From Dipteris shenzhenensis (Eukaryota; Polypodiophyta; Polypodiopsida; Gleicheniales): a DNA stretch of 64,000 nucleotides. Location: the NCBI GenBank assembly GCA_047967505.1, contig CM106540.1; one strand, written 5' to 3'. The notes beneath the pieces are model-generated. The model was not told the origin of the DNA. It did not search any database and saw nothing but the letters and a program-made list of their open reading frames with translations. This document shows positions 11,300 through 22,351 of this stretch, piece by piece; the first letter of the stretch is position 1; every line of letters starts with the position of its first letter. A program made the translations under genes and the position numbers.

Positions 11300-12240
11300 A
11301 TGCAGGACTCTGAACTTAGAAGAGTGATACACAGTATGTCTGCCAGACCTTCTCGAGATGAGAAAGGAAAGGCTCCAATGGAACCGGAGTCTAGTGTCCA
11401 TACAGTCGAGCCTAGGAAGGCTAAAGTACCTAATGTTGCCAATTATAGGCCGGAAAAGTATTCTGGTCGGATGAATGACCGCAGTTCTGATGTCATTGAG
11501 ACCTGGTTACACAAATGGGACGAGGCGTTCGCCATTTCAGAAATGAGAAATGATATCAAGAAAATCCACGAGGCCACCCACATGTTTAGTGAGGCAGTGG
11601 ATCGGTGGTGGATTAAACAACAGAAAGATGGTATTGCATCCACTACCTGGGAGGGGTTTAAATGAGAATTCAGAAAACACTTCTCCAGACGAAGCATCCC
11701 GAGCTTGGGATCAGTATAGAAACCTTCGTCAAAGAAATTTGTCAGTGGCAGAATACACTGATAAGTTTCGAGAGAGCGTAATAAAGGTTAATGAACCCCT
11801 ACCTCAATCAATCCAAGTGAAAGATTTCATATTTGGATTGAATGATCGGATTAAAATGGAAGTTCGGGCTAAGTATGCGAACACGTTGGATGATGCAATA
11901 GCCATAGCCCTGAACTATGAAGATGCCAAGGGCAGCAAGCCAAGTGGGTTTGCGCAGGTCGGAACCCAGTATGGGTACCAGAAGAAATCTGGGTTTAAGA
12001 AGAGGTGGATTAGTAAAGGGAGTGATTCTCAGCCGAGTGGTCAAGCCAAGCAGGCGAAACCAGCTGAAACTCCTAAATCAAGTACCACCATTGGAGTGAA
12101 GAGGAAAGTAACACCAATGGCAGCCCAGGCTTGGTCAAAGTCTCCCTTAAACCCAAAGCAAAGAGAAAAAAGCGAGGAGAGAAGGCTTGTGTTTTGGTTG
12201 CCTTCAGCCTCATCAGTGGAAGGATTGTCCACGAAATAAG
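11300..12240 (+). pseudogene. Gypsy gag (retrotransposon gag domain and CCHC knuckle)
   Basis: The capsid-like part is read in two frames. 11300-11665 has YRPEKYSGRMNDRSSDVIETW and VDRWWIKQQKDG. 11667-12239 has RNLRQRNLSVAEYTDKF, PLPQSIQVKDFIFGLNDRIK and a basic tail. A zinc knuckle CFGCLQPHQWKDC (C-x2-C-x4-H-x4-C) follows near 12190-12230 in another frame. A TGA at 11663-11665 and at least two frame changes break the gene. Confidence 0.8.
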
Positions 12241-12389
12241 GATCGTCAGATGGCTGAGATGGTAGTCTCAGAATGCGACGTGGAAATGGAGGGAAGTCCC
12301 AGAGCGGAACAGATGCAGATTCAGCTAGCGGGTCTCAGAGGTCAGTACCTTGTTTGTTATGTGTGTCTGTTACTAAGCTAGTAACGAGT

Positions 12390-12617
12390 GCACCTGATAA
12401 CATCCTATTTAAGCCCGCAGCAACGGGGTATACAGCCTTTAATGATACGGAGTTAATTAAGATGAAAGGGCAAGTGGCCAATCATGATGTCATTGTGTTG
12501 TTTGACTCGGCGTCAACTCACAATGTAATTAACTCCAAGCTCGTGAAGAGGCTGAAGTTAAAGACTAGCCCATCTGACTATGCGAATAGCACCAACCACG
12601 AAGCAGGTATGGAATGA
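12390..12617 (+). pseudogene. Gypsy aspartic protease remnant
   Basis: VIVLFDSASTHNVINSKLV gives the protease active-site region. The usual D-S/T-G triplet is DSA, a substitution also seen in some gypsy families, so it need not be inactivating. The frame closes at 12617, just before a 35-bp tandem duplication (12623-12657 and 12658-12692, AGGTAATAAATCCATATTAA each) that replaces the linker to RT. Confidence 0.65.
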
Positions 12618-12710
12618 GCATGAGGTAATAAATCCATATTAATTCCAATCAATCCATAGGTAATAAATCCATATTAATTCGAATCAATCCATACCGCGTA
12701 TACAGTCAGG

Positions 12711-13753
12711 ATGGCAGATGGAAGTTCAACTGAAGTATGGGACCAAACGGTTACCCAGTTGGAGCTTCGTATTCAGGACTATGCTGAGAAGCTTGATTTT
12801 GAAATGACTAAGCTTGCTCATGCAGATATAGCCCTGGGTATGGCATGGCATTCTAGGAAGAATCCAGCCATTGATTGGAAAAAACACGTATATCAATTCA
12901 AGATGAATGATGTACTGTATGTCTTACGAGATGAGAAAGATGTACCTCAAGGACCGTTGGTTTCCGTGATGGAAATCCGAAAAGCTCAAGAAGAGTTTTT
13001 ATTCCTTTGTACAGCATCGGTAGAGCCAGTTGATGATTCTTTGGCTAGCACTGATGTTGCACAAAGTGGTGAGATGGCCAAGCTGGCTAATCTTATAGCA
13101 GAGTTCTCTGACTGTTTTAAGGATGAGCTACCTTATGGGTTACCTCCAGAGCGGAATGTTCAGCATAAGATCGAACTAATCCCGGGGACAGAACCTGTAA
13201 ATAGACCTCCCTATCGAATGAGTTTTACCGAAGAAGCGGAGGTGAGAAGGCAACTGGAAGAATACCTCAAGTTGGGACAGATTCAACCAAGTTTCTCACC
13301 TTTTGCTTCGCCAGTGATATTAAAGAAGAAAAAGGATGATACGTTTCGCCTTTGTATAGATTACAGAGCATTGAATAATATCACTGTAAGCACAGGTATC
13401 CGATGGCTCAGATTGATGATTTGCTAGATGCATTACATGGAGCCGTGATTTTCAGCAAGATAGATATTAAGTGTGGCTAACATCAAATCCGAGTTAGAGC
13501 CGAGGATGTGCATAAAACCGCTTTCAGAAGCAAGTTTGGTCATTATGAGTTTTTGGTAATGCCCTTCGGATTTACTCATGCCCCAACTACATTCGTCATG
13601 CTTATGAATGATTTACTACGTCCGTATATCGGAAAGTTTGTAGTACATTTTATTGACGATATTCTGGTATTCAGTAAAAGTATTACTAAGCATCGTGAAC
13701 ACTTAAGAATAGTGTTCAGTACTTTGAGGAAAGCCAGTCTTAATGTAAATTAA
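12711..13753 (+). pseudogene. Gypsy reverse transcriptase
   Basis: 12711-13427 has GLPPERNVQHKIELIPGT, RPPYRMS and FRLCIDYRALNNITV. 13508-13753 continues in another frame with FGHYEFLVMPFGFTHAPTTF and the catalytic FIDDILVFS. A frame slip near 13390 and a TAA near 13480 interrupt the palm. A TAA at 13751 precedes the RNase H region. The order and motifs are typical of Ty3-gypsy RT. Confidence 0.85.
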
Positions 13754-13989
13754 AAGAAAACTATACTGTGTATGGTTAGACTTCAATATTTAGGATTCAT
13801 AATTACTCCAGAGGGGATCGAAATGGATCCAAAGAAGTGGCTGCGATACTAACTTCGCCAATCCCTCAGAGTCTGACCGCTTTGCGATCATTCTTGGGAT
13901 TTGTCCAATTTTATAGAAGACATATCAAAGGATATTCCGAAATAGTATCGCCATTGACTGATCTGACCTCAGATAAAGTACCTTTTATA

Positions 13990-14667
13990 TGGGGATAGAA
14001 TCAACAAGAAAGTTTTAACACCATAAAACAAGCTGTGGTCACAGGACCGGTGTTAAAAATAGTTGATCCCCAAAAACCGTTGTTTCTGGAAACCGATGCA
14101 AGTGGCATTGCGGTAGAAGCAGTTCTCCTTCAAGAGGGAAGGCCAGTAGCCTTTGAAAGCAAGAAGCTTTCTCCCTCTCAACGAAATTAGCCAACTCATG
14201 AATTGGAGTTGTATGCTGTTATCCATGCTTTGAAAACATGGAGGCATTATTTGTATGGTTCAGAGTTTAATGTGGATGTGGATCATGATACTCTGAAACA
14301 TTTTTGTAAACAGAATGACTTGAGGGGCCGCCAAGCTAGGTGGGTAGACCTCATGCAGGAGTTTAATTTGACGATTCGGTACCGAAGAGGCAAGGATAAT
14401 AAGATTGCTGATGTGTTGTCTCGCATTATGCACAATATGAGTGTTACGATATTAGAGAGTGCTCTAATGACCGAGATTAGAGAAACTCAAAAGGTGGACG
14501 AGTTTGTCCAGAGCTTATGGCCTAAAGCTCATGTGTTTAGACCAAGGAAAGAAAAGGATGACCTGGCATCCAGAAAAGGCCAAACATATGCAAGATATAC
14601 CATAAGGGATGGTATGCTGAAAAGAAATGGCAAGGTTGTAGTACCTAGTCAGAATGATCTCAAGTAG
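13990..14667 (+). pseudogene. Gypsy RNase H and connection region
   Basis: FLETDASGIAVEAVL, HELELYAVIHALKTWRHYL and VDVDHDTLKHF show the RNase H catalytic D-E-D order. They are followed by RRGKDNKIADVLSR, the usual end of the domain. In-frame stops lie near 13998 and 14188, and a TAG at 14665-14667 leads into integrase in the same frame. Confidence 0.8.
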
Positions 14668-15516
14668 AGAGTCGTTCGACAATGCCATGATAGCCCATGT
14701 GCGGGACATCCACGAGTCGAGAAGACATATGATCTCGTGAAGCGAGATTTCTTTTGGCCAAAGATGAAAAAACATATTCATGAATATGTGACACGGTGTT
14801 TCTCGTGTCGGGTGAGTAAGGCAGAATGAGTGAAGCCACCCAGAGTTTTGCAACCCTTGGAAGTACCACTAGGTAAGTGGGAGAGCATTTCCATGGACTT
14901 TATTGTGGGTCTGCCTACAACACAAGGAGGGTATGATTCTATCTTTGTGGTGGTTGATCGTCTAACCAAGATGGCTCACTTCATTCCGACTAGAGAGTCT
15001 GTTAGTGCCCCGCAAGTCGCGGATTTGTTTATTAGACATATATTTCGTCTGCATGGATTGCCTAGATCCATAGTGTCAGACAGAGATGTCAGATTTACCG
15101 GTCATTTTTGGACAACGGTATTTGAGACACTAAGGACTGAGTTGGGAATGAGTAGTGGGGATCATCCTGAAACAGATAGTCAGACGGAGAGAGTCAACCA
15201 GATTTTAGAGGATATGCTGAGGGCATATGTGTCATTGAGGCAACATACGTGGGACAAGTGGTTGCCATTGTTAGAGTTTGCCTACAATGATAGAAAACAT
15301 TCCTCTACGGAGTCTAGTCCATTTGAATTGAATTATGACTATAAACCAGCAAATCCAACTACAGTTGGAATACCTCAGAGAGTGCCTAGTGCCGCGAACT
15401 TTGTGGTTCAGATGCGGGAGATGCTAGCACTTGCGAGATCTAATATCTGCCAGGCTATGGATAGAGCCAAGGCGTATGCGGATGGAAACTGGTCTATAAG
15501 AGAATTTAAGGAATGA
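14668..15516 (+). pseudogene. Gypsy integrase
   Basis: The zinc-binding part (HPRVEKTYDLVKRDFFW and CFSC) is followed by the catalytic core MDFIVGLP, IVSDRDVRFTG and QTERVNQILEDML, which is a D-D-35-E arrangement. A TGA at 14827-14829 separates the zinc region from the core, and a TGA at 15514-15516 ends the long open stretch. The frame is shared with the RNase H segment. Confidence 0.85.
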
Positions 15517-15941
15517 GAAAAAGTTTTTCTCAGAGTTCCTTCACACTCGAAGTCGTTAACTTCAGGAGAGTGTGCTAAATTATCACCTCGATACTGTGGG
15601 CCGTGGTTAATTCTAAAAAGAATAGGCAAGGTAGCCTATAAATTAGAATTGCCGCAGGGTTGCAAGGTGCACCCAGTGTTTCATGTTTCTCGTTTAAAAA
15701 AAATTTTGCATACTGGTGACTCACTAATCAAAGGTGTGGTTTTGTTTTAGGAGATAGAGGATAATGCACGACGCAAACCAACAAGAATCCTGGACCGAGG
15801 AACAATGCAAGTGCGCAATCGGAAGATACCCACGGTGTTGATTGCATGGCATGGTCAGCCTCTATCAGAAGCTACCTAGGAATCCGTATACCAGTTGCGG
15901 AGAGTGTTCCCAGACTTTATCATCGAGGACGCTGATGTCTG
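15517..15941 (+). pseudogene. Gypsy integrase C-terminus with chromodomain-like tail
   Basis: In the same frame, LSPRYCGPWLILKRIGKVAY, HPVFHVSRLKK and the terminal IPTVLIAWHGQPLSEAT with QLRRVFPDFI match the GPY/F and chromo-like end of plant chromoviruses. A TAG stands where Trp is normal in ATWES. The frame ends at about 15941, next to the polypurine tract. Confidence 0.75.
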
Positions 15942-15954
15942 AAGAGGGAAGGAA
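15942..15954 (+). promoter_or_regulatory. Gypsy polypurine tract
   Basis: AAGAGGGAAGGAA lies directly before the TGTTAC start of the 3' LTR, the expected site for plus-strand priming. Confidence 0.85.
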
Positions 15955-16421
15955 TGTTACGCTCTAGCTGAGGTAGCATGACCTCGGAAGAATCAGTCGA
16001 CGTTTCCCTTAAGGATCTACATTTGTAATATATTTATTTGTGCTTCATGTAAATGATCGGGAGGGAATTAATGTCAAGGTCCTAGGTGAGGGCTAATAGC
16101 ACTAGACTAGGTGGATCTAAGGCTAAGGGCCTAATGCAAGCAATGTGCCTAGGGGCAAAGGAAATCGAATGTATCCCAAGAGAGGGGTGAAAAGATGCAT
16201 TAGGAAAAGCCCTATGATGATGACATGTGGCATCTAGATCCATCTAGGGAGATGGGGCTGTTGAGGTAAGTAAGAGAGAGAAGATGAGCTTCACGTATGG
16301 ATTCTGATTGAGGATTTCGACTTCTCTGTGTGTTCTTACGCTTCAACAGGAATTGGCTGGGTGGAATTTAGATGGTGCTACTCCCGTGATCTGCAGTAGT
16401 AAAGAGATTAAGTTTGTGTCA
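15955..16421 (+). repeat. Gypsy 3' LTR (467 bp, TG...CA)
   Basis: It starts TGTTACGCTC and ends GTTTGTGTCA. The last 270 bp or so repeat at 9925-10199 with about six differences. Confidence 0.9.
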
Positions 16422-18749
16422 AATATGGCCTTGGATGGATCACTTGACAATGAGGGGCCATAGCATTTGACATAGAGCCAAAGTTGTAGATAAATGTAAT
16501 AATATGTGTGCGTTTTAGTATGTAGCATTGTAATAATATGTGTGTTTTAGTAGATAAATGTAATAATATGTGTGCGTTTTAGTATTTAGCATTGTATGAG
16601 TTATTTGAGGTACGAGGTTAGAATAGATGCCCAAAGATTGTGGGTAACATCCTTGAAATCTGCTATTAAAATGAGATAGATTGCCTTATCAATTGCCTAC
16701 TTTTGATTCACCAGAAAAGGTAAGGAAAAGATATAGCATTTAGTGAAAAGGAAATTTGTTAGAGACTGGCATTACCCAATAAAGAAAATGGACTCATACA
16801 TGCAGAATATGGAGGAATTCTACAAGCAATCAGAGTATTTGCATATGGATATATCAGTATTTAAAGAGTGATCTCTCACGGCCTTAAGAGATAGATGGAA
16901 AATAAACAATAGGGAGGAAAGACTGCAAGATCTGCATTAACAAAACGTGGAAGATGAACTCATACTCTTTTTTATGGCAGCAAATACAACCATAGAGGGC
17001 ACATTACATCTTGCATGAGCTATGTTCCATGAGTCTCCAAAAACTTTTTAAGATGCTGGCAGAGAAGATAGGAAGCTCCTGAAAGCAATGATGTCGTACA
17101 ACAACAAACTTTTTAAAGGGGAAGAGACTTTGATCTCTTGTAAAGTTGACTTAGATAGTTAAAATTAGCTCTCAGAATTCACAACTACCATAAGGCAGGC
17201 TGTAATTTCAGTTGGGTTTCCTCTCATCTCACAAGCCCTGTTGTGTCTCATTCTTTCGTTTCATGTGTCACTCACATAAAGCATACCTTTGTTTTCTGAA
17301 AACTGCCCCAATGCTTTTCATGCATAGATAAGACCTTAAAAGGAAGATGGTTATACTCAAATTGATGGAAGAAGGATGCAAGGATGTGCCAATCAACTTA
17401 CAGCTAAGAAAACTAGGCTGAAAGTCTCCGCAACAATCTCAAATGGGGAGCTTGACCCCTTGACCTGCAAATGAACAAAGCAAACATCATTTTTTCCTAA
17501 TGAAAACAAGAATATTGCTTATCTTATAAGATGTTGTATCCCCATACCAATTGCAGAAGATCCTGCAGGTGCCTTTATGACTAAAAACAATATTATGACT
17601 CTCCCATCCAAGAAAGGAGAGTATATAATGTCAAGGTTTTAAATAGCTCAACCCCAAACGCAAAACCCTATCACAGCAAACAGTCCCCAATATTGCATTT
17701 CATTCCGAGAACCAGGAGGGTTCAAAAACCCATCCCGTTAGCATCATTTACAAGGTGAACAGAGCATGAAGATGTTTTGCAAAGTTCATTATGTGGTCTG
17801 CATTTCCCAACCTTTTCCTAAAGCCAGCACCTGTAATAGTAGAAAAAGCCATGGGAAACACACAGAAGTGTGGTTTCAGGACATAACAAGCTGATTTTTT
17901 ATCAGACCAGGAGTGGATATTGAGACCACGAGTAGATATTGAGAGCATGGCATGTATTGAGTGGATATTTTGTCAGACCAGGAGTGGATATTGAGAGCAT
18001 GGCATGTATTTTTACATCTGCAAATAATATTACCTGTATGCATATAACTATGCACAATTTCATCCACCTGCAACCCTTACACCATATCTACAATTTTCTA
18101 CAGGCATGCCTGCTCAGGAAAACATAATTCAATGCTGCTTTGGATCATCTTCTCTTCTTGTTTGTGTGTGGACCTGCTTATTTGCATGCATGCATGTGTA
18201 ACACTCATGTGCAAACCATAATATTAGCACGCATGCAAGACTGCTTACACCTGTAGACAGTGTAAGTATATGACTAGTAATTAGCACAAGTGTGTCTGCC
18301 ATCAACTTCCTTCAAAAGATATTCTAGCAGTAAACACTTCACTGCGTTGTATATTGAGTATCTTTGTAGAGGGACCTTAGCAATAAGCAAGCATATGCCT
18401 ATCATTAGTTTGCCCAAAGTTGGCTAGGCTAAATGCAGAACATAATTTATGAAATTTCTCACAGGCCAAGCAGCTTCATAACCAGAATATAGAACTCTGG
18501 TACCATTATACATACATTATGCAGGTAGAATAACAGGTGTAAGTTAACTTAGAAGGGATATGGTAGCTTAAGAAGGGATCGTAAAAAGTTCAAAAGCCAA
18601 GTGCGCTCCCTAAAGCACGGTACACTAATGATCAGAGGAAGAAAAATAGATATGGAGCATATTTTCCGACAAATGATCCTCTTGGCTGAAAACCAAAACA
18701 GGCTAATATTCATATGAAGATCCCAGCCCAGTATCACATACATCCCAAG
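16422..18749. other. Unassigned intronic DNA with short tandem repeats
   Basis: No gene is supported here. 16491-16600 holds three copies of an AATATGTGTG(CG)TTTTAGTA unit. 17905-18010 holds a 71-bp-period repeat built on GACCAGGAGTGGATATTGAGA. A weak broken coding trace (plus, 16800-17150) could be transposon debris, but I cannot assign it. The expected next GDT1 exon (with the second E-x-G-D motif) was looked for here and not found. Confidence 0.5.
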
Positions 18750-19069
18750 CATAGTTACCAGGGAGCAGGAACGTTCCAGGAATTAAGATGCCAGAACGGG
18801 AACATTTCAGGAAGGGGTAGTGTAGGAATGGGAATGGGAACACCACGTCATACAACACTATCATATGACAAAAAACTACGCTAAAAAATGAAAGAACATA
18901 ACATTATACAGATTTGAACTTTCCATTTCAGCAATTAAATACCCATTTGGAATATTCAGAGAGCCCCCCCAACAAAAGAAAAACAAGGAGAACGTTCCGG
19001 AGCTTTCCGGTTCCCCCTTGCTTACTGGAACGGCGTTCCAGATTTGAACGCCGTTCCCTGGTAACTATG
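18750..19069. mobile_element. 320-bp MITE with terminal inverted repeats and 8-bp TSD (hAT-like)
   Basis: The left end CATAGTTACCAGGGA and the right end TCCCTGGTAACTATG are perfect inverted repeats of 15 bp, continuing imperfectly inward with GGAACG/CGTTCC blocks. The flanks ATCCCAAG (18742-18749) and GTCCCAAG (19070-19077) are an 8-bp duplication with one mismatch. There is no coding capacity. An 8-bp duplication fits the hAT superfamily, but the terminal sequence alone does not prove it. It lies about 110 bp downstream of the GDT1 exon at 19180. Confidence 0.85.
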
Positions 19070-19179
19070 GTCCCAAGAATGCAGTAGCATGCCACTAGCA
19101 TTTTATCCACAGGAAAATTGATGATCTGCGGTTGAAGCTTCTTGTACTCTCAAGATTTAAGTCAGTCACTGTGGCTTAC

Positions 19180-19346
19180 CTCAGATTTCTTAATAACTTC
19201 CTCTGCTTCAGTCAGCTCACTAATCTCAACATATTCATTTCCTTGACTTTTGGTAGACACTGAGGGCATATCCCAGGCATTCTTTATTGACTTGAATCCG
19301 AAAAACAAAAGAAGGGCCACTGCAGCATATTCGCCAATTGGTAAAG
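19180..19346 (-). CDS. GDT1/PAM71-like chloroplast cation transporter, downstream exon
   Basis: This 167-bp exon encodes LPIGEYAAVALLLFFGFKSI, then KNAWDMPS and an acidic cytosol/stroma-type loop ending EAEEVIKKSE. The UPF0016/GDT1 family moves Mn2+/Ca2+ (with H+ exchange), and the plastid members PAM71 and CMT1 supply Mn2+ to photosystem II. The LPIGEYAA...FFG.KSIK.AW signature is characteristic. The minus-strand acceptor is ...TTGGTGCAG before 19346 and the donor is GTAAGC after 19180. The exon opens with two bases of a split codon and closes in phase 0. The following exons, including the E-x-G-D catalytic repeat, are not in the window. Confidence 0.85.
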
Positions 19347-22089
19347 CTGCACCAACGATCATCAAAGAATATGTTAAGGCCTCAACTCGATCACTCAGAG
19401 ATAAGAAGCCTACCTTTAGTTTTCAACCTACCCACAACTATACAAACCTGCCAAGGTGAATCAGCTACATTGGGTGCATTTGTCAGAAACACAAATAGGA
19501 AGCACACAAAATAGTTAACTGCAACATACTGGCAAATGCACATTTGAAGCAAAAATAATCCAAGATGATATATAAATAAAAACACCGTCCAATCCAAAAG
19601 TTTATACAGGCATGTACAGAAGTAACACTTGAAGAAATTAACCATAGTTATAAAAGCGCCAATAGTGGCACCCAATGTCATGCAGGCAAGAATTAGGGGG
19701 TCTCTTTAAATGCAAGGAAAAAGTATGATGAAAATGCAGCTAAAAGTATAGCCTTATTAGATAAAAAGAAGGCACAGAGGCTAGGGTTGTCCTAAGAGTA
19801 CTAAAATGCCTCTATGCTTCTATGTGTTCCACCTCCGCAGCGAGGCATCAGCTGAGCTCAGCGTCTCTGACCCTAAAACCAGAACTCACTGCAAAGCTGG
19901 CCATAGGGCATCCTGGTGGAGGTCAAACAACAGCAATAAGACAACTCAAAATAGTTGAGATCCACCGAAAATGCCCACATGGCACCATCCACCAGACAAT
20001 TTCAGCCATCATCCAAAGAGTCTACAAAACCGTAGAATTTAAGGACGCAGGTCCCTCATCTTTCTAAAAGGACGATACTTTATTACCCAGACTCTGCAAA
20101 TAAGCAGCATTAGGGCCTCTGTGACCCCTAGTGCATCTATTCATCATCAGGATTTGAAAGGGTGAGATACATGATGGGGTCTCCCTATCCTTTCTGAAAG
20201 CATCTCTCAAACAATATAGTTGCTAGACCAACCCTGCAGAGCCTTCCTTATATAGAGGGTGGAAGTTTGAGAATATCATTGAAGTCTTGAGACATATCCT
20301 TCATGGGTAGAAGACGTCCTGTCAAAGGAAAGATCGAGTATGGAACCTCTACTCTGGAACAAGGGTAGACTGCTGCAAGCCACCTCCTTGATTGACTGTG
20401 ACTAGGTGTTGAGAAGATATGGCATGAGTGTAAAGATCCCCTTCTCCTTGCAGCCACTGCCATTTGCCTCTAATCAATCGAGTACCATAGCTGTAATACC
20501 AAAGAGTTTTGAAAGAAAAAAATCCCACTATTAAGTGAGAAATAATCTTGATCGGATAGAAGTCATTCCATAGGCCATGAAACTGAAGGTTGGAAAAAAT
20601 ATATAGCAAAAAAAGAAAAAGGGGCTCCTTCCATGGTTGCACGAGTATCGATCATTGCGGTTGAAGCAACCCAAATTAAAATGCTAAGAGATGAGAGAAA
20701 GAAGAAAAACAGAGGAGGCACATCTCAGAGGGATAAAAGACTGCGTGGAAGAACCCTTTCCCCAGAAGTCAAACATGAATATGTGGAGAAAGATCAGGGT
20801 GCAGGGCTGGCAACATTCAATCTCAAGCTTGGCTTCTAGGAGGATGAGAGCCATGGATGACTGCAAAGAGAGCAATTGCACTTCAACTTCAACATACTTC
20901 TTAAGCAGCTGCAGCTCGTCTTTTGAAAAAATACATATTCTCACGGCTGTGGAAGAGGGACTGGCTGAATGAGAAGCCATTCGCCAACCCTGACACGGCT
21001 GCCCCTTTCCGCCCCATCCATTCTCTGCACTGAGCCCCCCCTTCCTTTGCCTCAGCTCTGCTCCACCCTCTCCTCTCTGCTCCCCTCCTCTCCGCTTCAT
21101 TTTCCCTCTCCCTCCTCTACCTATAGTTTGCCCTTAGTTTTCCTCAAGGTCTTATAGGCAGCGGATTGTTTCTTCAGATGCTTCAAGTCAGCCTTCGATC
21201 CATACAGGCTGTACGGGTGCAGTATATTCTATACAGACAGCTAGAAGAGGGTAAGCGTAAGGTGAGCTGAGTGGAAGTAGGAGGGGAGGGGGCAGAGCAG
21301 GCAGAACAGCTGTATAGGCATCCATATAGACTGTATGGACATCTTACAGTCTGTATGGATGGCTAGAGGGGGGGATAAGGGTGAGCCAAGGCATGAGGGG
21401 GAACGCTGTACGAATGGAGGGGGCCTTGAGGGTAAGGCAAGGGGGCAGGTAGGAGCAGGTCGAAGCAGGGGACAGGGAGGAGCAGCAGAAAACCCAGCAT
21501 GTTTACTCTTCTCCATGGAACCTAGACCAAAGTGCTGGGAAAGTGGCCTACAAATACATAAAATTTTGTGCAATTCCCCAACATGCAACTTACATTGCAA
21601 GAGAAAAACTATGATCCTTGGGACAGTATTAACACGGAAAATGGCAAGCCTAACACAATTTTTTACTTTGACCATGTGCCCTCATAAGAACTTCTCCAGA
21701 AAATTTTGTAGCACATTATACTCTAATTTCAGGAACAAATTTCGAAGTTTGTCTTTGAAGCCATGCCCTTCATAAGCCAAAGTCTCTATTGAAAACTGGG
21801 ACTCTTTGTAGCTGGATTTTTGCTCTTCCAAAGGCCTAAAGCTGACCCAGCATGTTTACCCTTCTCCATGAAGGTAAGAAGCGCAGTTCTAAGCCCTTTA
21901 TGTTATCATAGCAATCAGCAAGGGCCCTAGCATGCCCTTTGCTTCGGCCTACAGAGGCTTGTATGAGTTAATTCTCTTGATGTACTTTATCCCATAGGCC
22001 CTTTGAGGCCTTCCGAGGGCATTAATCTCTCTCTCTCTCACATGCGAGACAGCCTAGAGGGTAGGCAAACATGAAGCACCTACAAAGCC
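19347..22089. other. Start of the giant GDT1 intron; unassigned sequence
   Basis: No gene is supported. Between 20990 and 21125 there is a strongly pyrimidine-biased stretch. 21195-21355 has repeated CTGTACGG/CTGTATGG-type words like those in the L1 5' regions. A CT-dinucleotide run lies at about 22029-22042. The short ORFs on both strands lack any family signature. Confidence 0.5.
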
Positions 22090-22093
22090 ACTA

Positions 22094-22333
22094 GTGCTGA
22101 AGTTCAGGACAGCCATGGATAGGAAGACTCTCATGAGCACAAGGGCGACTTTGAAAGGGACCAGAATCTATCTAGATGATGACCTCACCCTCCTACAACA
22201 AGTGCACCGAAGGGAAGGCATGGTACGAGTAATGGCAACAAGAGAAGCAAGGGAATGGGCAGCAGATAAGGATGGTAGAGCGATCATTCAAGATAAAGGA
22301 GACAAGGAAGAGAAGGAAGAGGGAGAATTATGA
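22094..22333 (+). pseudogene. Clade-2 LINE ORF1-like C-terminal segment
   Basis: RATLKGTRIYLDDDLTLLQQ and the following basic/acidic helix (REAREWAADKDGRAII) resemble the C-terminal domain of LINE ORF1 RNA-binding proteins, in which a G-T-x-hydrophobic-DDL-T segment is typical. It ends in TGA 20 bases before the endonuclease frame opens at 22352, an ORF1/ORF2 arrangement. The family assignment is an inference from this short motif. Confidence 0.5.
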
Positions 22334-22351
22334 CGGTGTTGAGCCCACGGA

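Larger units (their letters stand above)
9925..16421 (+). mobile_element. Ty3-gypsy retrotransposon (chromovirus type), 5' LTR truncated
   Basis: The order is LTR remnant, Met-tRNA primer site, gag, protease, RT, RNase H, integrase, chromodomain-like end, polypurine tract and complete 3' LTR. That order (RT before integrase) defines Ty3-gypsy. Many stops and frame changes make it non-functional. The two LTRs differ at about six positions over their shared 270 bp or so, so the insertion is older than copia-1. No target duplication can be tested because the left end is missing. Confidence 0.92.

Noticed and set aside
19391-19681. Minus ORF with hydrophobic residues as a further GDT1 exon
   Set aside because: It lies upstream of a clean acceptor at 19347 in the intron, and its sequence does not match the family; the upstream exon at 36907 joins perfectly without it.
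20990-21125. Pyrimidine-rich block as a splice or coding feature
   Set aside because: It is low-complexity; no exon with family similarity lies next to it.
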